Source: Collinsella aerofaciens (GTDB lineage: Bacteria > Actinomycetota > Coriobacteriia > Coriobacteriales > Coriobacteriaceae). Taken from it: a stretch of 17,589 nucleotides of DNA. The stretch spans positions 1-17,589 of the forward strand of contig NZ_JAQLEM010000037.1 in assembly GCF_028209885.1 (NCBI RefSeq), written 5' to 3'. This document shows positions 1 through 7,131 of this stretch, piece by piece. A program made the position numbers and the translations under genes. The notes below the pieces were generated by a model. The model ran no database searches. It had not been told where the DNA came from and was given only the letters and a program-made list of their open reading frames with translations. Positions within the stretch are counted from its first letter, which is position 1. Each line of letters begins with the position of its first letter.

Positions 1-174
1 GCTCGCATTGCGATTCGGATTAGCGAGTCGGTTTTCATGCGGCGGTCAAGCCGCCTATGATCGCGACCTTCGGTCGCGGGCGTTTCGAATCAAACGAAGA
101 ACCAGGCGGCGAAATTTTGCGTTTCGCGGTTTAGATCTCAGAAAACAAATCTAAAAACTGCGGCGTCGATTTCA
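1..174. repeat. Left terminal inverted repeat
   Basis: Bases 1-77 are the exact reverse complement of 17513-17589. Homology resumes at 75-94, matching 17402-17421 inverted, and again at 148-171, matching 17334-17357 inverted with few differences. About 91 bp present in the right copy (17422-17512) is missing here. The exact part can fold: CTCGC at 2-6 pairs with GCGAG at 23-27, GGCGG at 41-45 with CCGCC at 51-55, and GCGACC at 63-68 with GGTCGC at 72-77. Serial small palindromes in an inverted end resemble telomeres of actinobacterial linear plasmids, but no terminal-protein or telomere-resolvase gene is seen, so linearity is only inferred. Confidence 0.9.
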
Positions 175-188
175 CTTCGCCCGCAGCA

Positions 189-1466
189 TCACGGCGCAAG
201 AACATCCAAGGGAACAACTTGGACGCCGCGGTCGGTAACATAGGCTTGTGAGCCAAATCCAATAATCGCTACTTTAGAAACCGGCGGGGTGTTTCCAGCA
301 GCAACCATACGTTCCTCGACAGCAACAAGATTGTCAGATGCCTCTTCTATTTGAGCAGAGCTGAGTTTAACTTCGACCGGGATCCAGGTCCCACCAGGAG
401 CCGCAATGACTGCATCGACCTCTAGATCACGAGAATCGTGATAGTGATAGAGACTCATTCCGTTTGCTCGTGCATAAACCCACAAATCATGGAGTGCCAG
501 CGATTCAAAAAGTAGTCCAAGCGTCTTGAAATCTAGCAGCAAGGTCTCCGGAGTCGCCCCGAGTGCAGCGGCCGCAAGTGACGGGTCAGCAAGATGATGC
601 TTCTTTGATTCTCTTAAGTGCACAGGAGATCTCATTGCTGGATTCCATGCGGGAATATCGCGAACGAAGCTGACCCGAGCGAGAAGAGATATATACGATG
701 CCGCCGTTTGTCTCGATACCTCTCCACCAAGATCAGCTACGAGCGTCTTGAGTGTCGCCAAAGTGGATTCATTGCGCGCAAGCGATTCGATAACAGCTTT
801 GACCTTTTCGGGATCGCGTCGAGAGCCATCAACACGAGATAAATCTTCTTCGGCAACTATGCCGATATAACGTTTTGCCATCGCCGACGCAGCCAGTACA
901 TCGCGCCCGACCGCCGCGGGCCATCCGCCGCGAACAACGCACTCGGCAATCGAGGCAGAATCCAACGACCCGAAAGCGCCATTGAACTTTTCGCCAGAAA
1001 TAATGCTCGACAGCTTGACCGCACCGCTAGATTTCCCAAGTTCGAAAAGCGTCATGGTATCCATGCGCAATTTAGCGAACCTTCCAGCACCACTGTGCAT
1101 CGGCCGCTCATTGTCTCGCGGTGTCGCCGACCCCGTAAATATGAACTGGCCAGGCTCGCCGCCGCGGTTGTCGCACTCAAACCGTGCCGCGTCCCAAAGT
1201 TTCGGAACCTCCTGCCATTCGTCGATTAGCCGCGGCACCTCGCCGGAAACGGCAAGCGCCGGGTCCGTCTCGGCACGCAAACGATTCTCGAAGTTGCGCG
1301 ACGGATCCATGAGAAGGAGCCTGGACGCCGCACGGGTCCCGGCTGTGGTTGTCTTTCCACACCATTTCGGTCCTTCGATGAGAACGGCACCGAATATCCC
1401 TAACATCTGGTCGAGCTCATTTTCGATAATTCGAGTGTAGTACTTTTTTGGCATGTTTTTCACCAT
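189..1466 (-). CDS. AAA ATPase with DUF4143 C-terminal domain (paralogue 1)
   Basis: A 425-residue protein of the AAA_14/DUF4143 type. Walker A is GPKWCGKTT at residues 32-40, Walker B is RLIDEWQ at 79-85, and TGSAT at 111-115 looks like sensor 1. The C-terminal part has an EVDAV strand followed by PVEVKL near residue 350, the pattern of the PD-(D/E)XK-like fold often proposed for DUF4143. The biological role of the family is not established; members are often present in several copies per genome. A full-length paralogue lies at 12723-13988 and is alike over the whole length (more than half identical by eye). No Shine-Dalgarno is visible before ATG 1466 or the in-frame ATG four codons later, so the start is uncertain. 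Four 23-bp repeats sit just upstream and an XRE gene lies upstream on the same strand. Confidence 0.88.
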   Translation of the reverse strand: MVKNMPKKYYTRIIENELDQMLGIFGAVLIEGPKWCGKTTTAGTRAASRLLLMDPSRNFENRLRAETDPALAVSGEVPRLIDEWQEVPKLWDAARFECDNRGGEPGQFIFTGSATPRDNERPMHSGAGRFAKLRMDTMTLFELGKSSGAVKLSSIISGEKFNGAFGSLDSASIAECVVRGGWPAAVGRDVLAASAMAKRYIGIVAEEDLSRVDGSRRDPEKVKAVIESLARNESTLATLKTLVADLGGEVSRQTAASYISLLARVSFVRDIPAWNPAMRSPVHLRESKKHHLADPSLAAAALGATPETLLLDFKTLGLLFESLALHDLWVYARANGMSLYHYHDSRDLEVDAVIAAPGGTWIPVEVKLSSAQIEEASDNLVAVEERMVAAGNTPPVSKVAIIGFGSQAYVTDRGVQVVPLDVLAP

Positions 1467-1481
1467 TGATTACCAGCGCGT

Positions 1482-1556
1482 TTAACTAAATTTACCGTTT
1501 TCATTTAACCAGATTTTGCTTTTTTGATTAACCAGATTTACGCATTTCAGTTAACG
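1482..1556 (-). promoter_or_regulatory. Four 23-bp direct repeats upstream of ATPase 1
   Basis: TTAAC occurs at 1482, 1505, 1528 and 1551, an exact 23-bp step. The middle two units share TTAACCAGATTT and the outer two are diverged. The array fills most of the gap between the XRE gene and the ATPase start and ends about 16 bp from ATG 1466. Regular AT-rich units at a promoter-proximal position suggest an operator or nucleoprotein assembly site. The binding protein is unknown; the ATPase itself or the neighbouring XRE protein are candidates. Confidence 0.75.
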
Positions 1557-1589
1557 AAACAGATTAAACATGCACGAAGTGAAAATCAT

Positions 1590-1823
1590 CTACTCAACAC
1601 CGCGCATGAGCTCCGAAATGGTGATTTGAAATCCGTCGGCAATCTTCTTGAGATTTGAGAGGCTGACATTACGCCGACCGATTTCAATGCTCGCGTAGTA
1701 GGAACGATCCATTTCAATCAAATTGGCGAACTGCTCCTGACTGCACCCGAGTCCAGCGCGGAGCTCTTTGCATCTCATGCCGAATGATTTCTGAAGCGTC
1801 GTATCCATGACAAAAAGAGTCAT
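1590..1823 (-). CDS. XRE-family helix-turn-helix regulator
   Basis: A 77-residue DNA-binding protein consisting almost entirely of one Cro/C1-type HTH domain. The segment from RCKELRAGLGCSQEQFANLI through YASIEIGRRNVSLSNLKKIA, ending ITISELM, matches the five-helix HTH_3 pattern. The frame is open to an ATG at 1844, but that codon lies between the arms of a 13-bp inverted repeat. ATG 1823 directly follows the proximal arm, and TATACA at 1836-1831 would place the transcript start at about 1824, so a leaderless start at 1823 is preferred; ATG 1808 is another option. It is upstream of ATPase 1 on the same strand and divergent from the surface protein gene, so it may control either. Probably autoregulated. 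Confidence 0.8.
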   Translation of the reverse strand: MTLFVMDTTLQKSFGMRCKELRAGLGCSQEQFANLIEMDRSYYASIEIGRRNVSLSNLKKIADGFQITISELMRGVE

Positions 1824-1864
1824 GGATTGTTGTATAAAAGCCAACGGACTATATACAACAATCC
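1824..1864. promoter_or_regulatory. 13-bp inverted repeat operator between XRE gene and surface protein gene
   Basis: GGATTGTTGTATA at 1824-1836 is exactly complementary to TATACAACAATCC at 1852-1864, with a 15-bp spacer. On the minus strand TTGTTG and TATACA, within the two arms, sit at roughly -35 and -10 spacing for the XRE gene. The distal arm is also next to a CATAAT hexamer (1876-1881) that could serve the plus-strand surface gene. This is a typical position for an autorepressor site and may couple both divergent genes. Confidence 0.72.
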
Positions 1865-1947
1865 CAGTTAAGGCGCATAATTATCTCTATTGGAAAGCGC
1901 TCTGATGCCCAGTCGGATAGGGCACGGAAAAGGAATGGAACAGCACA

Positions 1948-4900
1948 ATGACCCAGGGAAAGCACTTCGCTGCCGGTGGCGATCACTTCGCCGCACTGCC
2001 AAGCAAAAAGATTCACGCCCCGAAGGGGATCGCGCGTCTGACCGTCACCGCGGCGACCATGGCCGCCATGGCCGGATCGAGCCTCATCTCGCCGTTCGCG
2101 GCATTCGCCCAGACCGGTGACGGGGGCACACAGCACCCCGCCGTGATGTCGCCGATCGCCGCCCACGCCGGCGCGGCATCCGGTACCGGCGCAAAATCCG
2201 CCGCACAGACCATCGCGGACCTGCAGAAGGCGGTCGACGAGGCGAAGGCGAAGGAGGACGCCGCCAAGGCAGCCTACGATGAGGACGCCGGTCCCTACAG
2301 CGAGGCGGCTTCCGCCCGCGACCAGGCCAAGGCATCCTACGATTCGGCAGTCAGCGCCGGCACGGCAGCCGACCGAGCGGCGATGGACGAGTACGCCCGT
2401 CAGGTCGCGGATGGCAAGGACGCCGCCGATGCCGCCGGCAAGGACCTCGAGCAGGCGAAGGCGGGTCTCGCAGACGCTAAGGCGGATGCGTCCGAGAAGG
2501 ACGAAGCGTACCAGTCCGCCCTCAAGGCGGCCCAGGATGCCAAGGATGCCCTCGATAAGGCCAAGGCCGATGCCGTAAGCGCCACCCCGGAGGCAATCAG
2601 TGCCGCCGAGCAGGCCGTGCGCGACGCCCAGGATGCCGTGAGCAGGGCACAGGCCGAACTCGCCAACGCCAACGCGACGCTTGCCGATGCCCAGTCCAAG
2701 CTTGTCGCGGCCCAGTCCGCAAAGGATTCCGCAGATACCGTCCTCGCCGCAGCCCAGCAGAACAAGGACACGGCGGATGCGAAGGCCGCAGCCGCCAGCG
2801 CCGCCTACGAGCAGGCGAAAGCCGACCTCGCCGCAGCGGAGGCCGGTGCCAGCGGTCCGGAGTACGATGCGGCAAAACAGAAGGTCGCGGACGCAGAGGC
2901 GACCCTCGCCGCCGCACAAGCGGCACAGTCCCAGTGCGAGTCCGAGCTCGAGCAGGTGCAGTCCGCCGCGGCAACGGCACAGACCGATCTGAATGACGCC
3001 CAGGCGTCCCTCTCCGCGAAGCAGCAGGCCGCGGTCGATGCCGCGTCCGGCGTGAACGACGCCCAGTCCGCACTCGATGCCGCGAACTCCGACCTCGATG
3101 CGGCCAAGCAGGCGAACGCCGATGCCATCGCCAAGCTGGACGCCGCGAAGCAGGCTGTCAAGGACGCTGAGTCCGCCAAGGCAGCCGCCGACGAAGAGCT
3201 TGCGAACGCCAAGACCGCAAAGGATACCGCAGACGCCGCCGTGACCGCCGCGCAGCAGAAGGTCGACGAGGCACAGGCGAAACTCGACTCCGCCGACGCA
3301 CAACTCAAGCAGGGAGCCATCGGCTTCTTCAAGGCCATGGGTGCCGATTCAGCCATCGAGATCATCCAGAACTGTACACACAAGGACTACACCGAGGTCG
3401 GAAACAGCCTCGATGCGACCAGTCTCGACAACATGCTCGCGGCAATCCCGTACATGAAGTCCATCAACGAGTATCGCAAGTCCGTCGGTCTCTCCGAACT
3501 CCAGGTCACCTATAAGCTCATTGCAGCGGCGATAGCCAACGCAAACTATTCCGATGTCAAGTTTGGACATTCCATGCAGTTCGATACGACCGAAAACCTC
3601 GCATGGAATTATGGAACCGATCCGAAACCGCAGTGGGTTGACCAAGAAAAGGCTTTCTTCGATCAGGCGGTTCAGGAGCTCTATGGCGTCACCGGTCTAA
3701 CCGGTAAGGATGCCGTAGATTTCTACAAGACGCATAGCGGGATTGAATCCTATGTCAACCAGCACTTCAAGGTTGCCGGATATCCCGCAACCGTCGGTCA
3801 CTACCTGCATGTCATCAGCCCCGAAATCGGCTATATGGGCATGGCAGTCTGCAGCAAGGGAACCTTGAACGGCTGGCAGACCGACAGCCTCGATACCGCA
3901 AACCTTGGTTGGGCAGGTTCAGGCTGGAACATGAATCCCATGTCCGTCGACGAGTACGAGCAGAAGCTGACCTCCTATATCAACGGCCTCAAGAACGCCA
4001 AGAGCGCACTCGACGCGGCCAAGGCCGACCTCGCATCCAGGCAGCAGGCAGCCGCCGGCGCCGCCGCAACCGTCCAGCAGAAGCAGGTCGCAGCGGATTC
4101 CGCACAGGCAGGTGTCGATGCCGCGAAGCAGGGCGTCACGGATGCCCAGCGTGCCGTCGATGCCGCCAATGCTGATGTCGCCGCCAAGCAGCAGGGCGTC
4201 ACGGATGCCCAGACTGAGCTTGATGCGGCGAAATCGGACCTCGATGCCGCCAACGCGGCAGTCGATACGGCAAAGTCGACCGTCCAGCAGAAGCAGGTCG
4301 CCTTTGATGCTGCCAACGCAACTGTAACGGCCGCACAGTCTAAGTTGGATTCCGCCAAGGCGGACACCGCTGCCAAGCAGCAGGACGTCACGGATGCGAA
4401 CGCGGACCTCGCGAAGTTCTTCCAGGACGTCGCCGACGCCAAGAAGGCGCTCGATACAGCAAAGAGCGTCCATGACGCGGCAGCAGCCGATCAGGCCGAG
4501 AAGGCAACCGTCCTCGCCGCCGCCAAGCAAAAGGCGGACGGCAACGCACGCGCCCTCGCGAATGCCCAGCGTGCCGTCGATGCCGCAAAGGCCGACACCG
4601 GCATTGCCGCCGACAGGCTCACCGGCTCCCAGACCGATCTTGTGGGCGCACAGTCGAACCTCGACATCCTCACCGGTCTTGCCGCGAAGCTCGCAGAGAC
4701 ACAGCAGCGCGAGCAGGATGCAGTAAAGGCTGTCAATGACACCAAGGCCGCGCTCGATGCCGCGAAGGCGGATGCCATCGCCGCCGAGTCCCTGGTCTCC
4801 GCCGCCGAGCAGGCAAAGGCGCAGGCAGACGCCAAGCTGTCGAAGCTGAACTCCATCGATGCCGGCGCGGCGATCGCTTCCGGCCATGATGTGAACGCGG

Positions 4901-5298
4901 ATGACGCCCTCAACGCGCTTTTCGCCGCAGCAGTCGAGGCACGTGCCAAGGTCGCTCCTGCCAAGGCCATCCTGGACGAGAAGCAGGCCGCGGTGGACGG
5001 GCTCCAGTCCGGCTATGATGCGGCACTCGCCGCCTACGAGCAGGCGAAGTCCGACCGCATCGCAGCGGAGCAGAAGCTTTCCGATGAGATCGCACGACAG
5101 GAGGCAAAGGAGGCGGCAAAGCAGCAGGCGGCATACACCCCGAAGCACCTCGCCGGCACGGATACCGCCCAGCCCGGCAACCTCGCCCAGACCGGTGACC
5201 GCGCGGGACTCATCGGCGAGACGTTCGTCATCGGCGGTACCGTCCTCGTGGCAGCCGGCGTCTTCCTCGATCAAAAGAAGCGCCGCGAGCAGATGTAA
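1948..5298 (+). CDS. Sortase-anchored coiled-coil surface protein with central CAP domain
   Basis: A 1116-residue secreted, wall-anchored protein. A long basic N-region and a hydrophobic stretch ending SPFAAFA, before QTGDG (near residue 53), form the signal peptide. Residues about 85-450 and 675-1070 are Ala/Asp/Lys/Gln-rich heptad-like repeats predicted to form two long coiled coils. Between them, residues about 455-665 form a CAP/SCP-like domain with GHSMQF, TENLAW and VGHYLHVIS, carrying the expected His, Glu and His. The C-terminus has LAQTG at 1079-1083 (an LPXTG variant), a hydrophobic helix, and the basic tail DQKKRREQM. The start is ATG 1948, with AAAGGAAT some 12-17 bases upstream. 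The CAP segment uses fewer GC-rich codons than the repeats. Likely adhesin or stalk-presented CAP protein; the exact target is unknown. Confidence 0.9.
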   Translation: MTQGKHFAAGGDHFAALPSKKIHAPKGIARLTVTAATMAAMAGSSLISPFAAFAQTGDGGTQHPAVMSPIAAHAGAASGTGAKSAAQTIADLQKAVDEAKAKEDAAKAAYDEDAGPYSEAASARDQAKASYDSAVSAGTAADRAAMDEYARQVADGKDAADAAGKDLEQAKAGLADAKADASEKDEAYQSALKAAQDAKDALDKAKADAVSATPEAISAAEQAVRDAQDAVSRAQAELANANATLADAQSKLVAAQSAKDSADTVLAAAQQNKDTADAKAAAASAAYEQAKADLAAAEAGASGPEYDAAKQKVADAEATLAAAQAAQSQCESELEQVQSAAATAQTDLNDAQASLSAKQQAAVDAASGVNDAQSALDAANSDLDAAKQANADAIAKLDAAKQAVKDAESAKAAADEELANAKTAKDTADAAVTAAQQKVDEAQAKLDSADAQLKQGAIGFFKAMGADSAIEIIQNCTHKDYTEVGNSLDATSLDNMLAAIPYMKSINEYRKSVGLSELQVTYKLIAAAIANANYSDVKFGHSMQFDTTENLAWNYGTDPKPQWVDQEKAFFDQAVQELYGVTGLTGKDAVDFYKTHSGIESYVNQHFKVAGYPATVGHYLHVISPEIGYMGMAVCSKGTLNGWQTDSLDTANLGWAGSGWNMNPMSVDEYEQKLTSYINGLKNAKSALDAAKADLASRQQAAAGAAATVQQKQVAADSAQAGVDAAKQGVTDAQRAVDAANADVAAKQQGVTDAQTELDAAKSDLDAANAAVDTAKSTVQQKQVAFDAANATVTAAQSKLDSAKADTAAKQQDVTDANADLAKFFQDVADAKKALDTAKSVHDAAAADQAEKATVLAAAKQKADGNARALANAQRAVDAAKADTGIAADRLTGSQTDLVGAQSNLDILTGLAAKLAETQQREQDAVKAVNDTKAALDAAKADAIAAESLVSAAEQAKAQADAKLSKLNSIDAGAAIASGHDVNADDALNALFAAAVEARAKVAPAKAILDEKQAAVDGLQSGYDAALAAYEQAKSDRIAAEQKLSDEIARQEAKEAAKQQAAYTPKHLAGTDTAQPGNLAQTGDRAGLIGETFVIGGTVLVAAGVFLDQKKRREQM

Positions 5299-5305
5299 AA
5301 GCGAG

Positions 5306-5344
5306 CCGGGCGTTGGATATCGGCTGGTGTCCAACGCCCGGTTT
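5306..5344 (+). terminator. Terminator after the surface protein gene
   Basis: CCGGGCGTTGGA at 5306-5317 pairs perfectly with TCCAACGCCCGG at 5330-5341, followed by TTT. The 12-bp GC-rich stem starts 8 bp after the stop codon. The U-tract is short, so some read-through into the lipoprotein gene 20 bp downstream is possible. Confidence 0.75.
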
Positions 5345-5363
5345 CATGGACAGGGAGATCGGT

Positions 5364-6017
5364 GTGAGAACAAAGGCTATTATCGTTGCGCTTCTGGTGT
5401 GCCTTTCGGCACCTCAACTTGGATGTGCCAGCGTTGCAAAGCAAGGAAGCGGCTCTACGGAAAGGGCCGCCACAGCGGTAAAGAATAAAGACAAAAAGAA
5501 GGCGAGCGAAGAAAAGGCGGCGCAAACCTCTGGAGCCAAGACCGAGGAGAAGAAGGAATCCGACGACAAGGACCAGAAGTCCGATGACTCCAAGAAGGAG
5601 GATAACAAGTCTTCCGATTCCTCGAAGTCGGACAGCAAGGGCGATTCCTCCCAGTCCAAGCAGAATTCCGACAATTCGCAGAGTTCCAGCAGCAACAATT
5701 CCTCTTCCAACGGCGGCAGCCAGAAGAAATGGGTTGCCGAGCAGGGCCACTGGGAAACCGACTACAGCCAGGTCTGGGTACCGAACGTGGTATACACGCG
5801 TCATCCTCGTTTCTGGGTCAATCATGGTGGTACTATGGTAGGGTCCTTCGATTCATCCGATGCCGCCTACGCTTGGATTATTAACGATGGCGAAAACGGC
5901 GGTATCGGTGGATCCGTTGTAGATGATTCGTATACCACCTCTGAGGACCAGGGACATTATGAACAGCAGGCTACGGGACAGCATTGGGTTGTCGACGTCG
6001 CCGGTCACTGGGAGTAA
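5364..6017 (+). CDS. Secreted lipoprotein with Ser/Lys/Asp-rich linker and Trp/His-rich C-terminal domain
   Basis: A 217-residue protein. GTG 5364 is the chosen start because GGGAG at 5353-5357 lies six bases upstream; the longer frame begins inside the preceding terminator stem. The N-terminus RTKAIIVALLVCLSAPQLGC looks like a lipoprotein signal with an imperfect lipobox (QLG before Cys). Residues about 30-125 are a low-complexity Lys/Asp/Ser linker suited to crossing the wall. The last 95 residues carry QGHWE, QGHYE and AGHWE motifs with many Trp and Tyr. From memory, similar modules in Gram-positive secreted proteins often have a CxxC-type metal site; none is present here. Its place directly after the CAP protein suggests an envelope partner, but no function can be assigned. 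Confidence 0.75.
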   Translation: MRTKAIIVALLVCLSAPQLGCASVAKQGSGSTERAATAVKNKDKKKASEEKAAQTSGAKTEEKKESDDKDQKSDDSKKEDNKSSDSSKSDSKGDSSQSKQNSDNSQSSSSNNSSSNGGSQKKWVAEQGHWETDYSQVWVPNVVYTRHPRFWVNHGGTMVGSFDSSDAAYAWIINDGENGGIGGSVVDDSYTTSEDQGHYEQQATGQHWVVDVAGHWE

Positions 6018-6067
6018 TGTGCATCGTTCCTCTCCTCTTACATTCGGTAAATGTTTATTTATTTGTG

Positions 6068-6091
6068 GGCGGCCGGTTCGGCCGCCTTTTT
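6068..6091 (+). terminator. Terminator after the lipoprotein gene
   Basis: GGCGGCCG at 6068-6075 pairs with CGGCCGCC at 6079-6086 across a three-base loop, followed by TTTTT at 6087-6091. A classic intrinsic terminator about 50 bp after the lipoprotein stop. Confidence 0.9.
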
Positions 6092-6148
6092 AGACGCCCA
6101 GTCTGGGAGCAAACGATAGGAAAGCAATCAAACGAGAGGCCGTTCCAA

Positions 6149-6173
6149 AAGCATCCGGCGGTGCCGGATGCTT
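6149..6173 (-). terminator. Hairpin, possible minus-strand terminator
   Basis: AAGCATCCGG at 6149-6158 pairs with CCGGATGCTT at 6164-6173, loop five. On the minus strand the stem runs into TTTTGG, so it could weakly stop leftward transcription; on the plus strand no T-tract follows. Confidence 0.4.
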
Positions 6174-6224
6174 CGGGCAAAACCTTCCGCAAATCGGTAA
6201 GGTCTTCCATCAACTTGCTCCAGC

Positions 6225-6340
6225 CCTCGCCCGGAGTCCGCTGCGCGGGACTCATCGGCGAGACGTTCGCCATCGGCGGTACCGTCCTTGTGGCGGCCGG
6301 CGTCTTCCTCGACCAGAAGAAGCGCCGCGGGCAGATGTAG
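6225..6340 (+). pseudogene. Decayed duplicate of the surface protein's anchor tail
   Basis: Bases 6243-6340 match 5201-5298 with about seven differences in 98 positions and encode GLIGETFAIGGTVLVAAGVF plus a basic tail ending KKRRGQM. Just upstream (6225-6242) the homology continues, but two bases are missing, turning LAQTG into an unrelated LARSP-like reading, so the sortase motif is lost. No signal peptide or ectodomain precedes it. It is the stump of a second wall-anchored gene, and it keeps its own terminator downstream. Most mismatches in the intact part are synonymous, which fits a formerly selected gene. Confidence 0.82.
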
Positions 6341-6362
6341 GACAAATCGCATAACGACTCGG

Positions 6363-6395
6363 AAAGGGGAATCCCGCAAAAGGGATTCCCCTTTT
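6363..6395 (+). terminator. Terminator after the anchor-tail remnant
   Basis: AAAGGGGAATCCC at 6363-6375 pairs perfectly with GGGATTCCCCTTT at 6382-6394, with loop GCAAAA, and the T-run extends by one base. The 13-bp stem is symmetric, so it may act on both strands. Confidence 0.8.
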
Positions 6396-6478
6396 GCGTT
6401 TCGCCCGACACGGGTCGTTGAGGCAGCTTCAGCTTACGGACTGCGGATTAAACCGATCTACAGCTGTGACTATATGTC

Positions 6479-6519
6479 TGTGAGCACATGTTAGCCTGGT
6501 CTTATGCTCACATATTTTT
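6479..6519 (+). terminator. Possible terminator hairpin
   Basis: TGTGAGCA at 6479-6486 pairs with TGCTCACA at 6505-6512 and is followed by TATTTTT. The loop is long (18 bases) and no plus-strand gene is recognised directly before it, so its role is unclear. Confidence 0.4.
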
Positions 6520-6548
6520 AAGAGCGCCTATGTTTTACCGACCGTTTG

Positions 6549-6836
6549 TCAGTGCTTATTGAACAACCAGTCGAACCCGGGCTTACCGAGAGTCTGGCGC
6601 ATCTGGCCGGTCTGAAACTCGGTATGGGTCCCGTCGGGGCCAATGACCGTGTTCATACCACCGGCTCACGGAACGACCGTCTTGGTCTCACCGGTCGTGA
6701 GGTCGATTCTCATGTTGCCGACCTGGTTCTCGGCGTGCATCTGTCCGTCGCTGCCAAGTACGTTCTGGAGCATGTCCGCCTCCTTGAAATCGTCTTCTTG
6801 CCGACAGTATGCCCGAAACGAAAAGGGACGCAGCAT
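6549..6836 (-). pseudogene. Small gene interrupted by an in-frame TGA
   Basis: Reading the minus strand from ATG 6836, or from ATG 6773 with a good AGGAGG five bases upstream, gives a protein that meets TGA at 6668-6666 and would continue in the same frame to TGA at 6551-6549. The parts before and after the stop resemble each other: NVLGSDGQMHAENQVGNM before, NTVIGPDGTHTEFQTGQM after. This suggests one protein of two related modules broken by a nonsense mutation, or two small adjacent products (the second could begin at the ATG of MNTVIG). The family is not recognised. Sequence error and stop read-through are alternatives. Confidence 0.5.
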
Positions 6837-6844
6837 GAGTTAAA

Positions 6845-6894
6845 TCTATAATTCTTCTATAAGGTTTCTAGGGATTTTCTAGAAGAATTATAGA
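6845..6894. repeat. Partition-site candidate array A: five 11-bp spaced CTAG-type boxes
   Basis: Boxes start at 6846 (CTAT), 6857 (CTAT), 6868 (CTAG), 6879 (CTAG) and 6890 (ATAG), each exactly 11 bp apart, in an AT-rich TTC-box-RAA context. The array is also a perfect 15-bp inverted repeat, 6845-6859 against 6880-6894. The same motif on the same step recurs at 7387, 7485 and 10631. Presumed binding site of the RHH protein encoded at 8134-8391. Confidence 0.75.
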
Positions 6895-6960
6895 AATAAA
6901 TTGTTGGCTTCCGGGTGTTGAGGCGTCTGGATTTGGCTATCTTCCTGCGGTAATACCGGT

Positions 6961-7037
6961 TAATAGACGAATTTTCAGGGTCTTTAGGTTAATAGTCGCT
7001 AATAGTCAGGTGCATGGGCACTATTAGGAACTATTAG
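6961..7037. repeat. TAATAGTC motif cluster F
   Basis: TAATAGAC is at 6961, TAATAGTC at 6990 and 7000 (10-bp step), and the inverse ACTATTAG at 7020 and 7030 (10-bp step). CTAATAGT at 6999-7006 and ACTATTAG at 7020-7027 form an inverted pair. A related cluster lies at 14055-14132. Function unknown: protein-binding or recombination site. Confidence 0.65.
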
Positions 7038-7131
7038 GCTGAAGGCGAGCGATACACTTTGGATGGCGGCGCGGTGGGCGCCTGGTCATTTCCTTCCACC
7101 TTAATCTGCTTGTCTGCCGCGCCGTCGCTTC

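Noticed and set aside
1849..3303. Long minus-strand frame opposite the surface protein gene
   Set aside because: Gly/Leu/Arg/Cys-rich product is the antisense of Ala/Asp/Lys coiled-coil codons; no ribosome site; a shadow of the GC-rich repeats.
2100..5200. Possible CRISPR or minisatellite in the surface gene
   Set aside because: The repetition is protein-level heptad coding with variable DNA and no fixed spacer or repeat length.
3919..5334. Second long minus-strand frame opposite the surface protein gene
   Set aside because: Same antisense artefact, and it starts beyond the plus-strand terminator.
5313..5363. Upstream extension of the lipoprotein gene
   Set aside because: It would start inside the terminator stem and move the signal peptide inward; GTG 5364 has a proper ribosome site.
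6546..6851. Plus-strand 101-codon frame
   Set aside because: The opposite strand gives the better coding signal with a ribosome site and internal protein repeat.
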